Shown piece by piece: positions 24,039-35,000 of a DNA stretch of 64,000 nucleotides. Within the stretch, counting starts at the first letter, position 1. Each line of letters starts with the position of its first letter. Origin of the DNA: Aphrophora alni. Lineage: Eukaryota; Arthropoda; Insecta; Hemiptera; Aphrophoridae. The position numbers and the translations under genes are program-made. The notes beneath the pieces are model-generated. The model was not told the origin of the DNA. It searched no databases and saw nothing but the letters and a program-made list of their open reading frames with translations. Location of the stretch: positions 151,658,431 through 151,722,430 of the forward strand of contig OY740767.1 in NCBI GenBank assembly GCA_963513935.1, in the 5' to 3' direction.

Positions 24039-25390
24039 CATAAAAAGATTATCCTTGACAATTCCAATTATTATTACATTTTTATTTAATATAATTGTTA
24101 CATAATATCATTGTTACTGAACATAAAATATCTTTTGGGGGGAGCGGATATACAACTAGAACAACATATTATATTAAATATCTTAAGAGTATAACTACTG
24201 AATTTTTCAAAATAACTAAAAGGTATATTTCAAAAGGAAAGGAAAGGCTGGTGATTACAGAATGAAGAGTAGAGACTATATATATTGTGTATTAACCAGG
24301 CAGATATAAACTGTAAAAATAAGAAGGAAAGGAATTTTATTAAAACATAGGCCTACTAAAAATGAATTTCAACAAAACATTCGTTTTACACAAATCAAAC
24401 ATTTGAATTTAAAATTAATTTCAGCGACTATTTCTATTCAGTCATTTTAAAACATAGTATTTACAATATTTAAAATTATTTCCTACAATATTATGTAAAT
24501 TAATTACATTACCTTTAAATTCACTGCTTTATCTCTAATGTGGCATAATAATGACGAATGGAGATTCACACACGTATAAGTATGTTGATATTAACGACCT
24601 AAACCTAAACAAACTATATAAATATTGTATTGTCAATTTGTCAAATAAAGTCATAAATAATGTTACCACACAATATTTGAAAAATACAAGTAGCTTCACT
24701 ATGCGGAATTAACTCTGCACAGCACAAATTTGTCAATAATAACAGCAACAGCTGTTGCCTAAAGGGCAATCATGCCTAGCCTTCGATATCTACATTGCTA
24801 TTCACATCAGGAACAAACATAGTATTAAACTCCCATTAAAAATTATACATAAAATTTGTTTTTAATTATAATAATAATAAAACTTTTATCTTTTTAATTT
24901 ATTGAATATTTATGAATCTCATTATGTTGTATTCTTTAAATATAACATGCTTTATTCCACTTTGTAATGATTTAACTTATTCTAAAACTGGACCCTAATC
25001 CCAATTTTAATAAAAATTTAATTGTATAAATCCATAAATAAACTGTTTATTAGGACTGTTAAATTTAATTAAAGCCCAGATTTATGACTTCATACTGTAA
25101 TATTATTATTGTCAAAGTGAATTCGTAAACTCGTTTAAGTATTATAATATACGATTATGTTATTAAAACGTCATATTACATCTCTGTGTATTGTAAGACT
25201 ATTTTGCTTATTGATTCCACAGCTGATTTTCTATTTGATCTATGAATCTGTTTCCAATTTTGATGGCAGTATTTTTCTTACTTCCATTTTATAACCTATT
25301 ATTTTGTCTTCTACTTATTCTACTACATTAATTATATAGGCTGGTGTTAAGCAAGGCAAAGTGTAACCGGTGTTTTTTGATAATAATAAA
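24039..25390. other. Sod2 upstream region
   Basis: No gene or well-defined repeat is seen. The promoter and any 5' UTR of Sod2 should lie in the last few hundred bases, but I see no clear TATA box, initiator or GC-rich island. Confidence 0.3.
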
Positions 25391-25428
25391 ATGTTTGCCA
25401 CTAAGCGATGTCTAGTATCTCTACTAAG
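25391..25428 (+). CDS. Sod2: Sod2 exon 1 (start codon and targeting peptide)
   Basis: ATG followed by [11 protein letters not shown] and two bases of a serine codon, then a strong donor GTAAGT at 25429. The phase (2 bases left over) is exactly what exon 2 needs (1 base). The short basic peptide is what a mitochondrial presequence should be. This exon is 4.6 kb from exon 2, so it is inferred from phase, donor strength and peptide type; a cDNA would settle it. Confidence 0.75.
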
Positions 25429-26054
25429 GTAAGTGTTTAGTTTAAGATTTTCTGAGTTTGTTTGTAAGTATAAATTGTTTGAATGCTGTAAAGACCTAAT
25501 ATGTTTTAAGGCAAATGAAAAATTAATTCTCATTTTCCTGTAAATGAAGGATAATTATTGTATGTTTTTTACACTGTAATAATATTTTATTTTATTTAGT
25601 CATTAACTCTACAAGTTCCAAAGATTTAAATTAAACAAAATTCCTTCAACTGCAGAAACTTGAGACTTAACCCTGTTTTTCCTACATCTTTAACATTTTA
25701 GGGTTAATATACAGAAGAGTTGTCCGATCGATATAAGTGCGAAATCTCGGCAATTCCTCTTCAAAACCGTCTTTTATGCATCATTTCAATACTTCTTAAC
25801 TACACATTTCACTTTTTATGTTTCGCAATTCATTATTTATGTCCGAAAACCGATTTATAATGACTGTTTTATGGTATTTTGAGGTTATTTCGACAAATAT
25901 TTCATCAATTTGAAGTAAAATTTGTCAATTTTTTTTTATTCTGTGCATATAGTTCTGTTTTAAGAACTGTCAAAGTATTAAAAGAACTGTCAAACTAGAT
26001 ATAAATGATGTTTTAACCACACCTAGTTAAAAAAACTGCAGGTCAAGGAAGGTC

Positions 26055-26089
<35 letters not shown>

Positions 26090-29000
26090 CATATATATAA
26101 CTTTCTTTACCTATAGTTTTTTTACTAGTTCTGGGTTTCAGAGACCTAGTCATCGTGAATCTTATATCATAGAAGCTTAGTACTGTAATATCAACCTGTA
26201 TAGGGATGACGTGTGTTTGCGCCCCACGAGTGATTTCAATATGGCTATACGATTGAATATGTTACAAATTTGTCAATTTCAAAGATTTTTTAGTAAATAA
26301 TGAATTGTGGGAGATAAAAAACTACTTGCAATGAAAAGGAGTACCAAATTGATGGAAAAACACTATTTTGAGATTTTGTAATTGCCGATATTTCGTACTT
26401 AAATTAATCGGACAACTCTATGTTGCATATTTACCCATTTTATATTATCCATTTCTATTGATGTAAAGTCACTAAACACTTTGCTTCTGGTAGAGTTATA
26501 AGAATATGTTGATTTCTTTGATAGGATAACCATAGCGACAGCTATGGTAATTGTTTATAAAGAAAGTCATGGCTTTTTTTTTTAACATGTTCTACATACC
26601 TATTTCTTAATAATAAAATAAGTTTTTAATGGGGAGCTAATTTTTTCACCGAAAAATCGCAATTTCAAAACTACAAAATTCAATGCATTTATATGTCACC
26701 GAAGTCAAGCAACATCAAGGGTGGTTAGTACTTGGATGGGTGACCACTTGAGAAATAACACACAGTTTCTTTTTTTTTCACAAATTTACGTGTAGGTTAA
26801 GTAAAGTGGGTTTATATATCTATCTACCTTACTTAACCTTGTAAAGTAAAAATTCCCATACATACTTGTTTTAACATGTCACTCACTTAATGGACCTTAA
26901 CCTAGAAAAGTTGAAATTGTGTTTTTTCCCCCTGAAAAAAATAGCTCCTCGTTGAAAACTTCTTTTATTATTATGAAATAGGCCCTAAGGTATGTAAAAA
27001 AAATGCAAAAAAAGCTGTGACTTTCTTTTTAAAACAATTACCGACAGCTACTACAGACACAAAGAACCTAAATTTTTATTTTTGTCAAAAAAATAATAAA
27101 ATTCTGCGCTAACGAATTTTCATGATGAAAATGAAAAAAACAAAATAAATCTTCCAAATCTAGTGCATAAAAATATTTAATAGTTAGACCTAGCTATTAG
27201 TAGAAGACACATGTGCTGCAACTTTGTCATCAATTTTTTTTTGCTTTTAATGAGATATGAATGTTATAATAGTTTTAATATCCTATATAAATCAAATTAA
27301 GTTAACCTAACCTATCATAAATGCTACATATTTATTGTGTAATTTATAAACCCAATTATATCATGTTCTAAGAATTCTTTATGCTTTAAATAGTTTACAT
27401 ATTGCCACAGCTGCCATAACTTAAGGGTTGTAGTTACATCCTAGTCTAATTATTTAGCAAATTTAAGTTATTTGACTGGTATAAAATATTTCTGAAAATT
27501 TAATTATGTTCTTTGTAATTACAACTAATATAAGTCGATGGGATACCATCTTTGATTGCAATACAATAACGCCTCGCCTGTCTTCTTTATGCGAACATAG
27601 TATTTTATGACTTTGTATTATTGTTGCCAAATACTTTTATCAAATTTCCAAGAATACTTTTATGATTTCTATGATTAGTGGCCTATAACATAGGCTATCA
27701 AATTACTTATATAGAAATTACTTATACATAGTAAGACATAATGAGAATTTATTGAGATACAGTACTTATATTTAAATTATTAACTAAGTATAACAGTCAA
27801 TGTGATAGTTCAAATACTTTATACTCTTCTAAACCATGTGTGGGTTTTGCAAAGAGTCAAACAATATATTTCTAACATGTTAAGTTTATGAGTGAACAAT
27901 CCAAGCTTTGAGTGAATGTCTGATTTGATGCACAAGAAAATTCATGTAGTTAATGTAAAAACAGTAATACTCAGTTAATATATACAGTTTATTTCAAAGT
28001 GTTGGTGCCTCTTTTTTAATTAAAATAAGTATTGTGGTATTATTTATCACCTTCTGTTCTTTATAACCCTATCGTATCATCTAGAAGCAAGTGAAGGTGC
28101 TACATCATTTAATAAGAAACACTATAAGTATGTTCTAGTTGAGACCAAGAAGAAATGGAATGAAGATTGCTACTTTGGTAAACAAGAATACAGCAGTGTG
28201 GAAAGTTATTAAAATGAAGTATGATCTACCATCCGACAGCTAAATCTCCAAGTGCTGAAAAATATGATGTTTTTTTCTACAAAATAATACACGAAGTGCG
28301 TACAAAGATAGCAAAGACTAACGTATCAGACATTCAATTTTTAAATAAATATAAAAAGCCTGATGTTGGTTTTAAGTGGAAGATGATCAATAGTTGTGAC
28401 ATCATTAGCGCAGGGAATAAGTTGAAGTCATCTAAATCCAGAGATATACATGATATTTCAATTTTTTTAGTCTTCTTCTTCTTCCAATGGCACCTTCTGG
28501 CTCACGCCATCTTGGTTCTTGCCTCCCAATAAAGTCCAGGAAAGTCCCTTCGTCCTTGCATCTTGGGAGGAATTTGACAGCACTGTTGATCATTTAGCAC
28601 TACCCAGGGGACACGTACAGCTTAAAGTGTGCTGCAGACGCGATCAACTTTGTCCCCCAATTTTTTTTTTTAGGTAAGCATGTAATTCACTCTATTGCTC
28701 GGCTATATGTCGAACCTGTGTTGATGAGGGCAAATTTCCTCAAGAACTCAAGCTATCTAAACTGGTGCCTATTTATAAGAAGGGTGATAGAAGTAGGATG
28801 GAAAGCTATTGACTGATATCCCATGGGTATTTCTCTCCCACTGGTTTCGCTGCATCAACATGTCAGCATCTTCAGAGTTGATCCGTTACTGCTTCGTCAA
28901 AGTCATTTCCAACACATACATACACAAACACACATTACAGACGCATATGACATACACTTTTTGTCTTGTTAGGTCGCCGGCCAATTCAGTATTGAATCTT

Positions 29001-32000
29001 AATATTGTTTATCACTTTATTTAAAGATACAAACACTATTGTTGTTGATATTGTTTATCACTATTGAATCTGACATTATTTACTCTGCATCTTTGAATAG
29101 TGATAAACAAGATATAAGATACAATGTACATTTTATTTTAAAACATATTAAATTTGGTGTAATGCAATTTTAATTTCTGATTCAAAATTTCATAGGATAT
29201 TTTCGCTTCATTTGTGTAATAGTTTGTTCATTTTGGACTAAATTTGACTACTTGGACCACTTTTAATATATTAACAAATTACCTTCGGTGGTCCTGTATT
29301 CAGTCATTGTGCCGGAAATTGCCAGATTCGTTTATTTAAAGTATACCTGTAGGGTACTTTTAAAATTATGCTCATATACTGAATCATGCATGTCTGTCAT
29401 CACTTGACATTGTCTATTATGGTGATTGCACAATAACATGATGTAGGTGTTCTTCCAATAACATTACCGGTATTCTATTATATAGTGTATGTATGATTTA
29501 AACTGAAATTTATAGATGTATTACCGGTATAGCTTGAACAGGAATATTACATATATAAATGAAACTGCAGTCAGCCACATTGACTAAATACAGGGACCAT
29601 TGAAAGTAAAAATTGAATAATTTATAATATTAAATTTTACAAGTGGTCCAGGATGTAGGATTTACCCAAAATTGAACGAAAGTATTTAACTATAAAAATG
29701 TTTAGATAGTCATATATAGGCCCATACACATAGTCTATAACAAAACAATCGTCATAGCATATGACACAAATCGATCTTTAAAACTTGACAAAATATTGTA
29801 ATACTTCAAACAGTAAAACATCGCATGAATTACTAAATATAGACGGTATTGGCTGACATGACAAAATACTTGGTAAGGCTAACAGCAGAAAATTGTTGTG
29901 TACTTATAAAAAAGAGTGTTGCACCTTTCATTTAACTCATTAAATTAGATTTTGTATAATAGTTGAGATGATTTTTCTTTTCAGTTCTGCAGCAAAGTCT
30001 ACGAGAGGAAAACACACTCTCCCAAAGCTGCCTTATGCATATGATGCACTTCAGCCTATCATTTCTAAGGAAATAATGGAGATACATCATACTAAACATC
30101 ATGCAACATATATTGCAAACTTGAATGGGATTGAAGATCAATTGAAGGAAGCTATTGCAAAAAGTAAGATTTTAGCTTTGTTTAGAACTTTTACTGACAT
30201 TCTTACGTGTCTTTTACACAGAGATGGTGTCTTGATAAAGTGAACTTTGTAACTTTCTAATAATTTATTAAAAGTTAATAAAGCCTTTATTTTCCAGTTT
30301 GTCACTTAATTGTTAATTTATTACAAAATCGTATAGCCTACTAAATTAGAGGATCAGTTGTAATCTTATATGTTTTGGGTCATTATGAAAGGTCATTCTT
30401 TTTTGTTCCTTGAATATATTATGGGTCAAAGTATTTTATGTAGATAATGGCAAATGCTCAATCAGTTGGCTTCATAATATAGTTACATACTAAAATATAT
30501 TTTTGATAGTAGGGCTAGGCTGTGGTGATATTAATTGTTTAAAGTTTTGAATTGTTTTTATTGGATTTCTAAGAAAAATCCTCTCGGTATGTGTGTGACA
30601 ATCCTCTCGGTATGTATGTGACAATCCTGAGGTACCCTAGCTGGATTTACATTTTTCTTTGTGTAGTCTTGAGTTAGATACCTGTCTCTTTCACCTTTCT
30701 TGACAAGTCTTACTTGACCAAATCTTGTTCTCTTCTGGCCCTAATGCTGTTAATATTTGAGAGATAGAGGTCTTTATTTTATGCTCTTTTTTTAAGGCGA
30801 TGATAACTACGAGTTTTTTTTTTTTTTTGATTTTAAATAATAACAACAACTCTAGGTAACTTTTTTAATCATGGCAGAAACTTATTTAATAGTGATATAG
30901 GAAATAATTAATGCCGGGATACCTGTCATGACAGGCGATGTAATGCCGGCATACCTGTCATGACAGGCGATGAACTATTTCTATTCAAGTTAGGCTGTTG
31001 TGGATTATCTATCGTATACAAAACCAAAATATTGTTCAAATGCTTCAACAGCAACAGAAAAGTGTCTCTAAACTTATCATCATTAAATATAAAATCATTT
31101 CTAGTACTTTTTCTATTACTTTATCTACATTTAACAAATTTCTAAAACTTTTTCAGGTCACCCTAACACGTTGGCTGCCATATCGGTCCGATTGGACCGA
31201 AACTAAGGTGAATGTACATACAGCGTTTTGGCACAATCAGACCGATAACGTCACTGACGTAATGTTTTGTTTTGTGGCTCACAGTTCGATAGTGCAGCAA
31301 CCTATCGGCCAATTTTGGTATTCTCTAGATTGGATAAAGACGTGTGTTATACGTAGTATATTGTATGCTTTAATAACCGTTAACATGGTTACTTAATATA
31401 ATAATAAAATCAGTGGATATTTTCACTTTTTTGTCGACAGGATCGGACCGATTAAAAATTTTACAAAAACATTTTGGTTTAGTAATGAATAATTCACAAA
31501 GAATACAGTTGTAAAATGAATATATGTATTTATAAAATAAATATTAGACAAATAAAATAGTGAGCGTTGCCAACATAAAGAAATGAAATAGCCCGTTTAG
31601 ATTTTTTTTTTTTTTTTACACGAAAATTACATCGGACCTAAACGTTATACTACGATTAAAATTAAAGCCGAAAAATTGCATTTCAGTCCTATCGGTCTCG
31701 AAACTATATATGCATAAATGTAAATAAAATTAGTAAATACTATTGCCTTATATTATTTAACATAGGTAGATGCAAAAATAATAATGGAAAAATAATTTGG
31801 TAATCGTGGCACTCCAGGCAAGAGTATCGTATTAGGCCTTGGCAGCTAACGAGTTAAAGAGTAAATTCAAGATTAGTAACTTATATGATTTTCTAATTTA
31901 TTTCTTAATTTTACATCTCTATTATATTTAAATTTATCTTTTAATTAAAATTATCAATAATCTCCTTTGAGAAGGAGACCAAACATTTCGAATTATTAAG

Positions 32001-35000
32001 AGGTCCTTTTTTGAGCATATGAATAAATTATTCTATAAAACTTAGAAACCGCCATATTAACATTTTTCTACTTGCGGACATCATTCCATATGATCTCTAA
32101 GGCCAGAATAAATACCATAAAAATCTGCTTTAAAAAAATCATAAAAATATCATTAGCTTTATTTGGATGCCATTGACTAACAACACTCTTAGGAAAATAA
32201 ACATTTAATACAGAATAACTATAGAGAGATTTACTTCTTTCCGTCATGTGAATTGATTGTTTAGGTAGATTATGGACATATTTCAAAACATGTCTCATCA
32301 TCAGATACGTAAAACGTAACAATTGTTCATGTGACTTATAACATATTTAAATTTAATACAGAACTGTGGCTCTCCACTATTGTTAACGTAGTATTTTATC
32401 TTTGTTCCAGATGACACAACTACAATTATTAAACTTTCGCCTGGAGCGAGATTTAATGGAGGAGGCCACATCAATCATTCCATTTTCTGGGAGAATCTGT
32501 CTCCAAGTGGTGGTAAACCCAGTGGTAAATATCGTGTGATACATGCAAATGTCTGTATATTGATAACTAAGCTTTATTCACTTCAATTTCCAATTAAACA
32601 TGTAATTCAAGTATGTTAATATTTTTAGAGCTTTCATTATTATTCTCGGATACATACGAAGTATATTAAAAAATATTATGATGGCAAAAGAAAATCCACT
32701 TTGAAATCTGATCGTTCCTATCAATTTTATTCCAAATGAAAATAACATACAAATATTTAGGTATTGAAAATAATAAATGATTAACATTGGTTAGAGCAAT
32801 AGAAATCAGAACATCTCTAGAAGAAATACCATTGCTATTAGGAACAGTATAGCTTTGAGACAAAAATATATCTAAAGAAAATAAACTGACTGTACAGTTC
32901 GATTAAACATACTAATGATGTGTGTCCAATTTAAATTAGTAGAGAAAATATGCTAGAAGCCAAAAAAGAACTTCTGAAGAGAATTATCCTTGACTAAATT
33001 TGTTTTGATATTGCCAATGGTGAATTCAGTAGTTGACGGTATTAAAACAAAGCGGTCGAAGTAGTACTACCATGTATAGCAGATACTATAAGACCAGCTT
33101 TCTAAGCAAGTGTTCAAGTGGACCAAGAAGAAACTAGAGAGAGAGACAGAGGAAGCTAAAAGATAAAAACACCTGTTTTGTATTTACAAATTACTTCCAA
33201 AATCTGTAATTTGAAATTTACAAACAGTTTGGTAAATTGGTTAGGTCATACAATTTTACATTTCTCCAAAATTTTATTTCATTAATTTCTCCTGGTTTTT
33301 AAGACATGGATTCTCATACAGATTCAAAGACATCTCTCTGGACAGTAGGAGCTTACAAGCCTTCTACTGTCACTACAAACAATTATATGTCTAATTTAAT
33401 GTTACAACAGTCGGTACATGATGGAATTCCATGATAATGGAAATAATGAGACGATTATTCAATTCCACAAAACAGCTTTAATTGCGACATATGTTTCGCC
33501 GTTGCTTGAAAATGCCTAACGGCGAAAGATATGTCGCAATTAAAGCTGTTTTGTGGAATTGAATAATCGTCTCATTATTTCAATTATATGTCTCCGATGA
33601 ATTCCTGGATACTGTGGCATATAGAGCAATGAAAGGCTAATACGTAACAAAGTGGTGACATATCCCTCCAGTTTCATCTCTCAAGTGGCTTTTGTAGTAT
33701 TTTATATTTGTGAAAGAGAGTTGTGCAATATTATTTTTGCTGTAACACATTTAATCATTACATTTACAGTAAAATTAATACATATATTTTATTTACAGCT
33801 GAACTGACTGAGGCTATCAACAGCAGTTTTCAATCTTTGGACAATTTCAAAACCAAAATGGCTGCCCAGACGAATGCTATCCAAGGTTCTGGCTGGGGAT
33901 GGTTAGGATATAATCCTGAGTCTGGCAAACTACAAATCATCACTTGTGCTAATCAGGATCCTCTGTTAGCAACCACTGGTAAGGTAATAAGTTTAAATTT
34001 AGTTTATTTTCGTAGAATTTGGTATTTATTTGAAGACTGTTGGGTAACACATTTTTAATCAACAACGTCTACTCATCATGTTTTTAGTAAAACTGTATTA
34101 TACCTAGTATTTTTAGCACTTTTAAAAATTTATTTAAGTACTAGACTTCCAAAGCGCCATTATATATCTCAATTCTTGCCAAAATTAAAGAAGCTTTGTT
34201 ATGTTTTACACGATTGTACTGTTTATAAAATTGTACATAAATTAAATGGTGTCAATACTTTTAAATAATTTAGCACAAATTACCCGTCGTCATCTTATAC
34301 AGGTGTAGAAAGATGTAAACGATAACGATAAATTATAAAGAACAATATTCTCATTGCAGTATTTTTCAAACATTATAAATAGTAGTTAATGTGTGTTCAG
34401 AGTTCCTTGTCTATGCTACTGTTTTGTCAATTTTTTTAATAATTTTAATTGAAGTTTTGAAGCACAACAATTAAATTGTGTAACCTGTTAGGTAACATGT
34501 TAGGTTGTTGGAACCTGAGGACAGGTTAGGTTACCTTGGTTTTAGGTATATATTAATATATTCACTGCAAGAAAATAGATCAATGTTAAGGGTTGATGGC
34601 TATGCCCAATGATATATATTCATCATCCCTTCACAATTTGTCTAACATTCTAAAACCATTTTAAAAGTTTTAAAAAATCTGTAGACTTTTGTTCTTCCAT
34701 ACGGGAGCTAAAAATTGATTTTCTTTTTTAAGACACGTGGTCTCATACAGTTGGTTACAGGTGAACAAACAGAAGTATTGGAGTTATAATTAATGTCTTC
34801 TTCTGATTCAATTTCATACAATTCGTGATCAGTTCTGGAACTAGAAATATCTTTGTCACTACTATAGTCGGATTTGTTTTCAGCACTTGTTTCTACAATA
34901 TTTGAATTCATTTGAAATAAATTATTAAAACGCACAGATAAAGAATCGAAAAACTATTAGAACAAACCACATGTATAAGATGTCAGTATTTAAGCTAACA

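Noticed and set aside
26696..26752. Functional 5S rRNA gene
   Set aside because: The 5' 40 or so bases of 5S and the terminal helix are absent, and the segment lies inside a TIR transposon in two copies with the same truncation.
34708..34935. 75-codon acidic, serine-rich minus-strand frame in Sod2 intron 4
   Set aside because: It resembles the acidic N-terminus of piggyBac-type transposases in composition only. No downstream transposase motifs or TIRs could be found, so no gene is called.
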